64,000 nt of DNA from Desulfoprunum benzoelyticum (GTDB taxonomy: Bacteria > Desulfobacterota > Desulfobulbia > Desulfobulbales > Desulfocapsaceae): NCBI RefSeq assembly GCF_014201505.1, contig NZ_JACHEO010000001.1, forward strand, positions 248,001 to 312,000, read 5' to 3'. Below, in pieces: positions 18,973 through 27,655 of the stretch. Positions within the stretch are counted from its first letter, which is position 1. Each line of letters opens with the position of its first letter. Position numbers and translations under genes: made by a program. Below the pieces are notes generated by a model, which had not been told where the DNA came from, did not search any database, and saw only the letters and a list, made by a program, of their open reading frames with translations.

Positions 18973-20853
18973 TCAGGCCTTTTCGAGCGTAATTGTGAAA
19001 CGGGCGCCGCGCTGGGTGTTGACGGCGGTGATCTTGCCATTCATATCGAGGAGGATCCGGTCGCTGATGGTCAGTCCCAGCCCCAATCCCTGACCCGATT
19101 TTTTAGTGGTATAGAATGGTTCAAAGATGTGGGGGAGGTGTTCCGGGGTGATCCCGACCCCGCAATCATTGATCACGATCGCAACGAGATCCGATTGAAG
19201 CTTCACCTCGATGGCAATTTTCTTCTCCTGGCAACCCTCCATGGCCTGGATACCGTTGCTGATGACATTGACCAGCACCTGCTGGAGCAGGACATTGTTC
19301 GCCTTCACCCGCAGATCCTCAGGAACGATCTTCACCTGGACCGTAACCCCTGATTTCTTTATCGCCGGACCGACAATTTCCAGCGCCCCATCAATGACCC
19401 CGTGGACCGGCACCACGGTCATCTGCCCGCTCGACTTGCGGGAAAACAGCTTGAGCTGAGCACCGATCTGGGCCATCCGCTCGGTGAGTTCCCCGATCTG
19501 CTGAAGATTCCAGCGGGTGTCGGCCAGCCGTCCCTTGTCGAGCAGCCGGCAGCCGTTTTCGGCATAGCTGCGGATGGCGGCAAGCGGCTGGTTGAACTCG
19601 TGATTGATTCCTGCCGACATCTGGCCGAGGGCGGCCAGTTTGGCCGCATGGATCAGTTCGGAACGGGTCTTCTTCAGGGCGACTTCCGTTCTCTGTCTGT
19701 CCGCTATTTCCTTACGCAGCAGCAGGTTGGTCTCGGTCAGTTCCCGGGTCCGATCGAGCACCCGCGTTTCCAATTGCTCGTTCGCCTCCTCCAGATTTCG
19801 CCGTGCCGTCTCCTCGAACCTGTTCAGTTCACGGAGCCGGTGCTGCCGCTGCGAGAAGAGCAGGAGCAGGAAAAAGGCCAGAAACAGTCCGGAGCAGACG
19901 AGGATATTGTTGATCAGGATGTCCCGTCTCAGGTTTTGAATGTCGGTGAGAATGTTGACATTCCATTGCGCTTCCGGCATGAAGTGGAATTGACGCAGAT
20001 ACGTTTTGGGCTCACTTTCCTGGGGTGGCGTCAACCTGATGATCTGGCGGCTGTCGGCGATCACCCCTTGTTCGCTGCTCAGCGCCTCGAAACGGGTATT
20101 CGGGTAGCGTTTGCTGGCAATGATCTTGTTCTGCACCTCCGGCTCCAGCGGTTCGAAGGTCCGATAACGCCATTCGGGGGTCGAGGTGATGAAGATCACT
20201 CCGTCGGGATCGGAGATGAGGTAGCTTTCATCACGGTGGGCCCAGTTCCGCTCTACCGTGTCGATATTGACCTTGACCGTAACTACGCCAAGGATTCTGG
20301 CCTTGTCCCGCACGGGAAAGGCAAAATAATAACCGCGCTTGGACGAGGTTGTACCGAGGGCGAAATACCGGCCGAGGCGGCCCTGCATCGCCTCCTGAAA
20401 ATAGGGGCGATAGCTGAAATTGTTGCCGATAAAGGGGTTCTCGTCCTTCCAGTTGCTGGCGGCAATCGTCAGGCCGTTCTTGTCCATCAGATAGATATCG
20501 GCCGTGTCACTGATGCTGTTGATGGCCTCGAGATAGCGATTGAGGGTTTCAATCCGGTGATAATCGGAAGGATCCTGTAAGGTTGCCACCAGTAGACGAT
20601 CAGTGGCCAGCAGTTCCGGCAGGCTCTCGTATTTTTCCAGAACCCCTGAAAGGTAGGTTATATAAAGTTCAAGCTTGACCTTGCCCTGGTCGACCAGCTT
20701 TTCAAAGCCCTGCGTGTAGGTCCATCGGCTGGTCAGGTAAACCACGCCGCCGAGAAAAAGGATGAAAAGCACCGCTCCCTTGACAATGGACCACTGCCAG
20801 GGGCTGATCCCCTTCACCCCCGGCTTCGTATCGGTCGTTACAGCTTGAGCCAT
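18973..20853 (-). CDS. sensor histidine kinase (DctB-like)
   Basis: Membrane kinase of 626 residues. Membrane helices at about 24-42 and 312-334 flank a periplasmic region of about 270 residues that has the YMDKNG and SYRPYFQEA-like signatures of double Cache sensors (NIGNNFSYRPYF region near residue 140-152). A coiled coil (340-395) leads to the dimerisation domain with H418 in INHEFNQPL, then the N box (QQVLVNVISNG), G1 (NDCGVGI) and G2 (GQGLGLGL) of the ATPase domain. Architecture fits DctB, which senses C4-dicarboxylates. The ligand here is inferred only from that likeness. Its partner regulator follows at once. Confidence 0.9.
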   Translation of the reverse strand: MAQAVTTDTKPGVKGISPWQWSIVKGAVLFILFLGGVVYLTSRWTYTQGFEKLVDQGKVKLELYITYLSGVLEKYESLPELLATDRLLVATLQDPSDYHRIETLNRYLEAINSISDTADIYLMDKNGLTIAASNWKDENPFIGNNFSYRPYFQEAMQGRLGRYFALGTTSSKRGYYFAFPVRDKARILGVVTVKVNIDTVERNWAHRDESYLISDPDGVIFITSTPEWRYRTFEPLEPEVQNKIIASKRYPNTRFEALSSEQGVIADSRQIIRLTPPQESEPKTYLRQFHFMPEAQWNVNILTDIQNLRRDILINNILVCSGLFLAFFLLLLFSQRQHRLRELNRFEETARRNLEEANEQLETRVLDRTRELTETNLLLRKEIADRQRTEVALKKTRSELIHAAKLAALGQMSAGINHEFNQPLAAIRSYAENGCRLLDKGRLADTRWNLQQIGELTERMAQIGAQLKLFSRKSSGQMTVVPVHGVIDGALEIVGPAIKKSGVTVQVKIVPEDLRVKANNVLLQQVLVNVISNGIQAMEGCQEKKIAIEVKLQSDLVAIVINDCGVGITPEHLPHIFEPFYTTKKSGQGLGLGLTISDRILLDMNGKITAVNTQRGARFTITLEKA

Positions 20854-20928
20854 TGCGTTTCTTCGCTGAAAAGAAAAGAAGGGTACGGCAATCTGTTGTC
20901 AATCAGAAAAAACAAATAAACCGACGAA

Positions 20929-22524
20929 TTACCGCCGTACCTCGATACCGGCATCGGCGACAGCCTTCTTGACCTCGTCAATCCCCACCTCGTGCCGATG
21001 GAAGATGCCGGCGGCCAGGGCGGCATCGGCATTCGTCGCCGTGAAGACCTCGATGAAATGCTCGGCCCTGCCGGCCCCGCTGGAGGCGATGACCGGAATG
21101 TGCACCGCCTTCTTCACCTGGGCGATCAACTCGAGGTCAAAGCCGCTGTTGGTGCCGTCCCGGTCAATACAGTTGAGCAGGATCTCACCGGCGCCGAGCA
21201 GCTCACACACCTGGGCCAGTTGGACCACATCGATGTCTCTCCCCTCCCGGCCCCCCTGCACCGTACACTGATACCAGCAGTACCGTTCCCCGTCCGGACC
21301 GGGGAACCGGGTGGCGATGGCCGCATGCGGAGTGTCGTCGGGCGAGGCGACATAGACCCTTCGCGGGTCGATGGAGATGACGACTGCCTGGGCCCCGTAA
21401 ACGATCGATATCTGTTCGATGGCGCTGGTCCCCGACTTGACGCCCTCGGCCAGATAGCGCTCGACCTCGTACACGGCATCGCTGCCGATCGATATCTTGT
21501 CGGCCCCTGATCGAAAGTATTCCGAGGCAACATCGAGGGCCGAATAATACCGGCCATCAGCGGCGGTGAACGAACGGATCCCGCCGCCGATCGTCAGCGG
21601 AACGAAAACGTTCTCCGAGGTCCGTTTCAGGACCTCGAGCATCGGCTGATCCTCAAGGGGAAAGTCGCGGAAGCCGGTGATATTGAGGAAGGTGATCTCG
21701 TCCGCCCCTGCCTCGTAATACCGCCGCGCCAGATCGACCGGTTTGCCGAGATTGCGGACCTCACCCTGCTCTCTGACATCGTACTGGTCGCCCTTGGTGA
21801 CGACCAGGTCGCCGGCATCGTTGCTGCGGACATCGAGACAGGCGATGATCCTCTTGGCGAGGCTGGTCGTCCCGCCCTTTTCCACCCGGGATGGGACTCC
21901 GGAGACGGCAAGGCCCTCCTGGCGACACAGGAAATTGTTGAGGATGGCCAGGCCCACCCGACCGCTCTTTTCCGGGTGGAACTGAAAGGCGGTGACGTTG
22001 CCCTTCTCCACCGCCGAGACAAACTCGCTGCCGTAGCAGGTCGTGGCCAGGAGCCAGTCATCGCAGTTGTCGTCGACTTCCGCATGGTAGGAATGGACGA
22101 AATACAGTTTCTCGCCTTTATAATCGGCCAGAAGCGGCGAGTCTTTTTTGGGGAGAATGCCGTTCCAGCCGATCTGCGGCACCGACAGGCCCGGAGTGGC
22201 AAACCGCCGGATCATTCCCGGGATCACCCCCAGTCCCGGGACTCCGGGGGATTCCTCACTGCCGTCGAACAGGGCCTGGAGGGCGACACAGATCCCGAGC
22301 AACGGCCGGTTGAGGCGGATCCGCTCCTGCAGCGCCTTGTCGTAGCCGTCCCTGATCAACCGTTCCATGACGGTGCCGAAGCTGCCGACACCGGGAAAAA
22401 CCAGTTTATCGGCGGCCACGATATCTGCGGCACAAGTGACATCCTTGACCGTAAAGCCAAGCTTTCTAATGGCATTTCTGACACTGCGGACATTGCCGGC
22501 GCCATAATCGAGAAGTGTTATCAT
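20929..22524 (-). CDS. hisHF: fused imidazole glycerol phosphate synthase HisH-HisF (HIS7 type)
   Basis: A 531-residue fusion. Residues 1-200 are the glutamine amidotransferase HisH, with nucleophile C79 (LLGICVALQ) and the H183/E185 dyad (FQFHPEKSG). A linker of about 20 residues leads to the HisF cyclase barrel (221-531), with the catalytic aspartates D231 (IIACLDV) and D386 (VVISIDP). Between them the HisF half carries insertions, including PGPDGERYCWYQCTVQGGRE near residue 408, that match the eukaryotic HIS7 enzyme rather than normal bacterial HisF. It makes IGP and AICAR for histidine and purine synthesis. The ATG at 22524 gives the standard HisH start. It follows the cobalamin genes on the same strand; no other his gene is present. 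Confidence 0.93.
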   Translation of the reverse strand: MITLLDYGAGNVRSVRNAIRKLGFTVKDVTCAADIVAADKLVFPGVGSFGTVMERLIRDGYDKALQERIRLNRPLLGICVALQALFDGSEESPGVPGLGVIPGMIRRFATPGLSVPQIGWNGILPKKDSPLLADYKGEKLYFVHSYHAEVDDNCDDWLLATTCYGSEFVSAVEKGNVTAFQFHPEKSGRVGLAILNNFLCRQEGLAVSGVPSRVEKGGTTSLAKRIIACLDVRSNDAGDLVVTKGDQYDVREQGEVRNLGKPVDLARRYYEAGADEITFLNITGFRDFPLEDQPMLEVLKRTSENVFVPLTIGGGIRSFTAADGRYYSALDVASEYFRSGADKISIGSDAVYEVERYLAEGVKSGTSAIEQISIVYGAQAVVISIDPRRVYVASPDDTPHAAIATRFPGPDGERYCWYQCTVQGGREGRDIDVVQLAQVCELLGAGEILLNCIDRDGTNSGFDLELIAQVKKAVHIPVIASSGAGRAEHFIEVFTATNADAALAAGIFHRHEVGIDEVKKAVADAGIEVRR

Positions 22525-22607
22525 CGCTTCAACTCTTGCTGTTCCGGACCGGTGCCTCACCCCCCCAGGTTTTTAATCACCTGGACATCGGAGAGGCCGC
22601 CGGATTA

Positions 22608-23201
22608 TCATTCGGCGGTCGCAACCACCCGGTAATATCTGCCAAAGGCACAACTGCGGCAAAGCAGTTCCCCATCCCGTTCGATCTCCCGGGCATCCTG
22701 CACCCAGTCGTGGCACCGACTGCACTGCACCCGTTTCAGCGGTCGCCCGGGGAGGTTGACGGCAGGAATATCGACGGTCACGTCCTGGACCACGAACAGC
22801 TCATCCTCCGCCATGACCTTGTAGGCCTCGAGCTGGCGGCTGTACTTGTCGCCACCCTCCCGGCAGTACTTGTCGGCAAGGTCCCGGGCCTCTTCCCTGG
22901 CCGTGACCCTGACCGCCCGGCCGGTCTCGAGATTGACATAGGTGGCCGCCATGACGCCGAAATCGTGGAAATACATCGATCGTTTTCCCAGGCTGCAACC
23001 GGTGACCGCCTGGATGGCGTCGGTGGCGCAGCGGTCGATTTCAACCAGCACATAGAGTTTCTTGCGATCGGCGCCGCGCGGGTCATCGATTCCGATCCGC
23101 TGCAGGGCCAGCATCGACATGCGGACGCCGATGACCTGACCGGCGCAGAGGTGACCGTGAACCGTGACCGATTCGGCCAGCAATGTCTCAAAATCTTTCA
23201 T
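22608..23201 (-). CDS. FmdE-family protein with C-terminal zinc ribbon
   Basis: A 197-residue protein of the FmdE family, named after a subunit associated with molybdenum formylmethanofuran dehydrogenase. The FmdE core shows HGHLCAGQVIG (15-25) and EIDRCATDAIQAVTGCSLGKR (near residue 55), with cysteines and histidines suited to metal binding; the C-terminus has a zinc ribbon CSRC...CRSC. No formylmethanofuran dehydrogenase genes are present. It lies 57 bases after cobO and in the same direction as the cobalamin genes, so a role in metal or cofactor handling is a reasonable guess, but nothing in the sequence proves it. Confidence 0.83.
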   Translation of the reverse strand: MKDFETLLAESVTVHGHLCAGQVIGVRMSMLALQRIGIDDPRGADRKKLYVLVEIDRCATDAIQAVTGCSLGKRSMYFHDFGVMAATYVNLETGRAVRVTAREEARDLADKYCREGGDKYSRQLEAYKVMAEDELFVVQDVTVDIPAVNLPGRPLKRVQCSRCHDWVQDAREIERDGELLCRSCAFGRYYRVVATAE

Positions 23202-23258
23202 ATTTCCGTTTCTCGAGTGAATTGTATCGGTGGTGCGCCGAGCCTGGCGAGGAGGTCG

Positions 23259-23780
23259 TCAGAACTCAAATCCCTTCTGGGCGGCGATACCGTTGGCGTA
23301 GGGATGCTTGATCTCGATCATCTCGGTGACCAGATCGGCCATCTCGATCAGTTTGTCGCTGGCATGTCTGCCCGTCACCACCACGTGCATTTCAGGCGGA
23401 CGGCGTTGCAACGCCTGGAGCACCTCGTCTTCGGAGACCATATTATACCTGATCAGATAGGTGAGTTCATCCAGGATTACGAGATGGTGCCGGTTGCCGG
23501 TGATGGTCTGAACCGCGAGATCCCAGCCTTTCCGGGCAAGAGCCGTGTCCTCGGCGATATTTTCGGATTTCCAGGTGAACCCTTTCCCCATGACGTGAAA
23601 TTCAATGAGGGGGGAGATATTCTTGGCGAACAGGTGTTCGCCGCTCGTCCAGTTTCCCTTGATGAACTGGATCACACTGACCTTGTGCCCATGCCCAAGC
23701 GCCCTGAAGGCAAGGCCAAGGGCCGATGTCGTCTTGCCCTTGCCGTTGCCGGTGAAAACCGCCAGAAGTCCTTTAGTCAT
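23259..23780 (-). CDS. cobO: cob(I)yrinic acid a,c-diamide adenosyltransferase
   Basis: BtuR/CobO-type adenosyltransferase of 173 residues that attaches the 5'-deoxyadenosyl group to the corrinoid cobalt. The P-loop GNGKGKTTSALGLAFRALGHG is at residues 10-30 (given here as its start GNGKGKTT), followed by VIQFIKG and the LDELTY and VTGRHA motifs of the family. The chosen ATG at 23780 has GAGAGG upstream and overlaps the cbiF stop by eight bases; the frame is open upstream inside cbiF. It acts after the ring-methylation steps encoded by the preceding genes. Confidence 0.93.
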   Translation of the reverse strand: MTKGLLAVFTGNGKGKTTSALGLAFRALGHGHKVSVIQFIKGNWTSGEHLFAKNISPLIEFHVMGKGFTWKSENIAEDTALARKGWDLAVQTITGNRHHLVILDELTYLIRYNMVSEDEVLQALQRRPPEMHVVVTGRHASDKLIEMADLVTEMIEIKHPYANGIAAQKGFEF

Positions 23781-24552
23781 CTTTCGCCTCTCTCGTTCCA
23801 TGACTGAAATGCCGATCATATAATTTGGACACCGCCTCCGGGGGGTGCTGGTCGAAGACCCTGCCGACACAGATCATCGCCGTCTTTCTGATCTGCCGGG
23901 CCGCCGCCACGGCGCCGATGGTCGCCAGCGTTCCCCTGACAATCTTTTCATTCTCCCAACTCGCCCGCTCGACGATGACCACCGGCGTATCGTCGGGATA
24001 GCCGCCGGCCTGAAGCTCCTCGACGACGGTGGCGAGAAGGCTGGCCGACAGGAATATCAGCATGGTGGTCTGATGACTGGCCAGGAGGCGGAGCTTTTCC
24101 CGGGCCGGCACCGGCGTCCGTCCTTCCTGGCGGGTGATGATGACCGTCTGGGCGACTTCCGGCAGGGTCAGCTCGGCCTTCAGGCTGGCGGCAGCGGCAA
24201 AGGCGGAACTGACGCCGGGGATGACCTCGCAGGGGATGGACTCGGCCTCGAGCCGCACCATCTGTTCCCGGATCGCCCCGTAGATCGAAGGATCGCCGGT
24301 ATGGAGGCGGACGACGCGCAACCCTTTGTGCCAGGCCCGCACCATCAGTTCGACGATTTCATCGAGGTCGAGGCCGGAGGAGTCGTGAATTTTCGCCGTG
24401 CATCCGTTGAGCAGCTCCGGATTGACCAGACTGCCGGCATAGATGATGACATCGGCATCGTCAAGCAGTCTTCGCCCCTTGACGGTGATGAGCTCGACAT
24501 TACCCGGCCCTGCCCCAACAAATGAAACGGTATATCTATTATTTGGATTCAT
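23773..24552 (-). CDS. cbiF: cobalt-precorrin-4 C11-methyltransferase CbiF/CobM
   Basis: SAM-dependent tetrapyrrole methylase of 259 residues. It starts with VSFVGAGPGNVELITVKG, has YAGSLVN (near residue 38), the LHTGDPSIYGAIREQ motif (near residue 85) and the PGVSSAFAAAASL segment, all diagnostic of the C11-methylating branch of the tetrapyrrole methylases. It adds a methyl group to C11 of cobalt-precorrin-4 in anaerobic cobalamin synthesis. It starts 15 bases after cbiET and overlaps cobO. Confidence 0.94.
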   Translation of the reverse strand: MNPNNRYTVSFVGAGPGNVELITVKGRRLLDDADVIIYAGSLVNPELLNGCTAKIHDSSGLDLDEIVELMVRAWHKGLRVVRLHTGDPSIYGAIREQMVRLEAESIPCEVIPGVSSAFAAAASLKAELTLPEVAQTVIITRQEGRTPVPAREKLRLLASHQTTMLIFLSASLLATVVEELQAGGYPDDTPVVIVERASWENEKIVRGTLATIGAVAAARQIRKTAMICVGRVFDQHPPEAVSKLYDRHFSHGTREAKDD

Positions 24553-24567
24553 TGTGTATTATTTACT

Positions 24568-25797
24568 TTAAATATTCTTGTCGCCGGTGATCAAGGTGAT
24601 GGGGTTGAGACGGGTTGGATGCGGATCCGGGTAGGACCGGCGCTCGACCGCTACGGTCGTAATCTCGACCGCCAGCCCCTGGGCATGGAGCAGTTCGGGA
24701 GCCGAGTCGCGGGTCGCGTCAAGGACCGCACTGATCACGATCCGGCCGCCGGCCTTCAGCCTGGTGCAGGCGGCGGCGACGATATCGGCCAGTCTCCCAC
24801 CGCTGCCGCCGACGAACACCCGGTCCGGCGCAGGAAGCTCCTGCAGCGCCGCCGGCGCTTCACCGGTGACGATCTCGATGTTCCAGGCCCGGAAAGTTTC
24901 CCTGTTGCCGGCAATATGCTCAAGCTGTTCTCTATTTTTCTCCACCGCAAAAACCTGCACCCCCCGGGCCAGACGGCCGCACTCGATGCTGATCGAACCG
25001 GAACCGGCGCCGATATCCCAGAAAATCCCGTGCGCCGGCAGTCTCAGGGCATGGATGACGGCGGCCCTGATCTCGTTTTTGGTGATCAGCCCCCGACTGT
25101 GCTCGATTTCCTGCTCCCCGAGGCCGAAGATCGGATAGGCGATTTCCCCGGACCAATCCTGGAGGACAAGAACGGTGTTCGGCTGCGCAAACTGCTGGTC
25201 GGCAATCTCCTCCAGCGATCCGGCGATTATCCGTTCCCCCGCCCCCCCAAGCCGTTCTCCGACGAAGAGCGAAAAACAGGAGCGCTGCCGGGGTGAGATA
25301 CGGTGCAGTATCTCAGCGGCGATGAATGCGGGATCGTTTTCCCTGTCGGTCAACAGGCACACCTTGGGAGACGCGAGGATATCCGGGATCTGCGGTCCCG
25401 CCTTGCGGCCGTGGAGACTGATGAATCGGGCATCATGCCAGGGGACATTGAGGCGGGCAAAGAGGAGCTGCATCGAAGAGACGGCGGGATGGACGACGAT
25501 TTTATCCGTGCCGAATTGTCGTGTCAGCGCCTCGCCGATCCCGAAGAACAGCGGATCACCGCTGGCCAGCACGGCGATATTCCCCTTCTCGGCATGGAAC
25601 GCGATGGTCTGTAGCGCCGCCGACAAAGGGGTTATGGCAACGATTTGCGCCCGGGGGTAGCCCGACAGCTGTTCCTCGAGCAACGGTTGCATGGAACCGG
25701 CGGCGACGATCAACCTGCAGTTTGCGACCATGGCAACCAGGTGTGGAGCAACTTCACCCTCGGCCACGCCTACGATATGGATCTTGAAATCATGCAT
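24568..25797 (-). CDS. cbiET: cobalt-precorrin-7 C5- / -6B C15-methyltransferase CbiET (CobL type)
   Basis: Two-domain corrinoid methyltransferase of 409 residues. The N-terminal half (about 1-200) is a tetrapyrrole methylase (CbiE) with VAASGDPLFFG-like ASGDPLFFGIG near residue 78. The C-terminal half (about 215-409) is a Rossmann methyltransferase (CbiT) with the SAM motif WDIGAGSGSISIE near residue 260 and the later VFVGGSGG. It methylates C5 and C15 and removes the acetate carboxyl at C12. The fused form equals CobL of the aerobic pathway, but with CbiD next to it the anaerobic order is expected. Six bases separate it from cbiD. Confidence 0.94.
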   Translation of the reverse strand: MHDFKIHIVGVAEGEVAPHLVAMVANCRLIVAAGSMQPLLEEQLSGYPRAQIVAITPLSAALQTIAFHAEKGNIAVLASGDPLFFGIGEALTRQFGTDKIVVHPAVSSMQLLFARLNVPWHDARFISLHGRKAGPQIPDILASPKVCLLTDRENDPAFIAAEILHRISPRQRSCFSLFVGERLGGAGERIIAGSLEEIADQQFAQPNTVLVLQDWSGEIAYPIFGLGEQEIEHSRGLITKNEIRAAVIHALRLPAHGIFWDIGAGSGSISIECGRLARGVQVFAVEKNREQLEHIAGNRETFRAWNIEIVTGEAPAALQELPAPDRVFVGGSGGRLADIVAAACTRLKAGGRIVISAVLDATRDSAPELLHAQGLAVEITTVAVERRSYPDPHPTRLNPITLITGDKNI

Positions 25798-25803
25798 CGC
25801 TGC

Positions 25804-26895
25804 TTAGACCGCCTCAAGAATTCTCCCGGTGGCGAGAACGAGATAGACATTGACCGGCAGCCCGGAAACAGACTGACAGTAATCGCGGGCGGCGAGACAG
25901 GCTCCCCGGATGACCGCATCGGCGCCGTGGCGCTGCAGACGTTCAAGGATTTCTCGAGCGGTATTCGAACCTTGGAGAAAGTCGAGATTTACCGTGTTGC
26001 CGGCGAGATCTTCCAGAAAGGCCCTGGCACTTTCGGCATCAAGGGCCCCGTGTCGGACGTGAGTCTGGGGGATCGCCATCGCAGCCTTGAGAATCTTGGC
26101 CCACATGCCGCCGAGATGGATCCGTCGAAAATGGTGGACCGCTGCCTCCCGCAACGAAAACTCGAGGTAGTCACCCATCATGACATGGGCCTCTTCCGGC
26201 AAGCGACAGCGTCCCTCCATTGCCCTTTCCGAGGTGCGGCCGGTGGAGAGTACGATTTCCCCGACACCCATCTCCTTCGCCACATCCATCGAAGCGGTAA
26301 TGGTGGCGGTCCAGGCGTCGGAAGAGATCGGAACGACGACGCCGGTCGTGCCGAGTATCGATAAGCCGCCGATGATTCCCAACCTTCTGTTCAGTGTGTG
26401 CCTGGCCAGAATCTCCCCGTTCGGGATGGAGATCTTCACCTGGACCCTGTATTTCCCGATTTTTTGCCCTGAGTCGGCGAAGGCCTCTTCAATGGCCTCC
26501 CTGATCATGGCGCGAGGGACTGGATTGATGGCATGGCTGCCGACCGGGAGAGAGAGACCCGGTTTGGTCACCATCCCGATGCCCCGCCCGCCGGTGATGA
26601 CGAATTCTCCACCACCTCCGGCCTGCTCTTCGATGGCCATTACTTCGGCGACGATTTCGGCCCCATTGGTGACATCAGGGTCGTCGCCCGCATCCTTGAT
26701 CACCGCGCATGCCGCCGACCGCCAGGTTCCTTCGATGAGACGGCAACGGCACAGGTCGAAATCGACCCTTTTCCCATTGGGAAAGGGGATGGCGATCCGT
26801 GACACGAGGACGCCGGTAAGGGCGATCAGGGCTGCACCTTTGGCCGCCGCCGCCGCACATGCACCGGTAGTATATCCAGATCTGAGTCGTTTCAT
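25804..26895 (-). CDS. cbiD: cobalt-precorrin-5B C1-methyltransferase CbiD
   Basis: A 363-residue CbiD, specific for the anaerobic cobalamin route, that methylates C1 of cobalt-precorrin-5B. The N-terminal LRSGYTTGACAAAAAKGA is diagnostic, as are GGRGIGMVTKPGLSLPVG (near residue 103) and the LGGMWAKILKAAM segment. It begins the block cbiD-cbiET-cbiF-cobO-fmdE. The ATG has no Shine-Dalgarno and stands only four bases after the T-tract of a strong intrinsic terminator, which is unusual and points to control in the leader (see the entries upstream). Confidence 0.94.
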   Translation of the reverse strand: MKRLRSGYTTGACAAAAAKGAALIALTGVLVSRIAIPFPNGKRVDFDLCRCRLIEGTWRSAACAVIKDAGDDPDVTNGAEIVAEVMAIEEQAGGGGEFVITGGRGIGMVTKPGLSLPVGSHAINPVPRAMIREAIEEAFADSGQKIGKYRVQVKISIPNGEILARHTLNRRLGIIGGLSILGTTGVVVPISSDAWTATITASMDVAKEMGVGEIVLSTGRTSERAMEGRCRLPEEAHVMMGDYLEFSLREAAVHHFRRIHLGGMWAKILKAAMAIPQTHVRHGALDAESARAFLEDLAGNTVNLDFLQGSNTAREILERLQRHGADAVIRGACLAARDYCQSVSGLPVNVYLVLATGRILEAV

Positions 26896-26899
26896 GAAT

Positions 26900-26933
26900 A
26901 AAAAAAGGCCGCCCCTTTCAAGGAACGGCCCTT
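26900..26933 (-). terminator. intrinsic terminator in front of the cbiD start codon
   Basis: Read on the minus strand, GGCCGUUCCU and AGGGGCGGCC form a 10-bp stem (two G-U pairs) with a UGAA loop, followed by seven U and then, after AUUC, the cbiD AUG. Transcripts for cbiD must pass this terminator, or start within it, so it is either an attenuator or the end of the HU transcript with cbiD expressed by read-through. Confidence 0.8.
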
Positions 26934-27115
26934 AGACAAATTTTCCCAGGCATATCTTCTCCGGTTTTCCAATATCTCCGGTTTAAGTAAAAAGAAAGCC
27001 CTTCATCCCTCTGTTATGCACGGTCAAATCGTTTATTATCAGCAGTAGAATCACATCCGCACCTCCACGTATCGGCCGGATACGCAGATCCAGTGCGTAC
27101 AACTATGGGAAGAAA
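26934..27115 (-). promoter_or_regulatory. structured leader between HU gene and cbiD
   Basis: About 180 bases without a gene. Two hairpins compete for the same bases: CGTATC/GATACG (27068-27073 with 27079-27084) and TACGCA/TGCGTA (27081-27086 with 27094-27099). Nearer to cbiD, the minus strand carries AAACCGGAGA twice with a 17-base period (+ strand 26958-26967 and 26975-26984). The conserved cobalamin-riboswitch B12 box (core GCCACTG) was looked for on both strands and not found. Whether this is a new leader class or just the HU 3' region is open. Confidence 0.4.
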
Positions 27116-27388
27116 CTAATTGACAGCCTCAGACAGTTTGCTGCCTGCTTTGAATTTCGCTACTTTTTTCTCCGCAATCTTGATGGCCTTACCAGTCTGG
27201 GGGTTTCTCCCCTGACGTGCTTCCCGTTTAGATACTGAAAACGTTCCGAACCCGACGAGAGTAACCTTGTCACCTTTTTTCAAAGCCTCAGCAATTGCGG
27301 ACAACGTACCGTTCAATGCTTTTTCGGCAGCAGCCTTGCTTATATCTGCAGCACCTGAAATGCTCTCAATAAGTTCCTTCTTGTTCAT
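27116..27388 (-). CDS. hup: DNA-binding protein HU
   Basis: Histone-like HU protein of 90 residues, complete from MNKKELIESIS to the C-terminal KLSEAVN. The signature GFGTFSVSKREARQGRNPQTGKAI, holding the DNA-intercalating arm with the RNPQTG tip, is present. It bends and compacts DNA as a homo- or heterodimer. GGGAGG lies seven bases before the ATG. Codon use is less GC-rich than in its neighbours, common for highly expressed HU genes. It stands alone between larE and the cobalamin block. Confidence 0.96.
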   Translation of the reverse strand: MNKKELIESISGAADISKAAAEKALNGTLSAIAEALKKGDKVTLVGFGTFSVSKREARQGRNPQTGKAIKIAEKKVAKFKAGSKLSEAVN

Positions 27389-27456
27389 GTAATCCTCCCT
27401 GCTCAGATCTATCGTTACGTAGTATCAGGACTCTGTGTCCCTTCTCCTGTGTTGAT

Positions 27457-27485
27457 GCTTTAATCAAACTGATTTCAATTGTCAA
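27457..27485 (-). promoter_or_regulatory. candidate promoter of the HU gene
   Basis: On the minus strand TTGACA (27485-27480), 17 bases and TAAAGC (27462-27457) precede HU by about 70 bases. The -35 box is perfect, the -10 box is weak. The rest of the 267-base gap up to larE (27389-27655) shows nothing recognisable. Confidence 0.45.
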
Positions 27486-27655
27486 AAGAAAAAGCGGCAC
27501 AATTATCTTTTGCCCGACAGCGGCTCAACAACCTACAGCCCTTTAGATTCGGGGTATTACGCCTTCTGGTGAGCAGGATAATTGAATCATGCTTCAGACG
27601 CAAGCACTAAATCGGAATCATTGATAAAATTTGAAAGGCAAGAACAACAATCGTC

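Noticed and set aside
26896..27115. Cobalamin riboswitch before cbiD
   Set aside because: The conserved B12-box core was not found on either strand, so only an unclassified leader is claimed.
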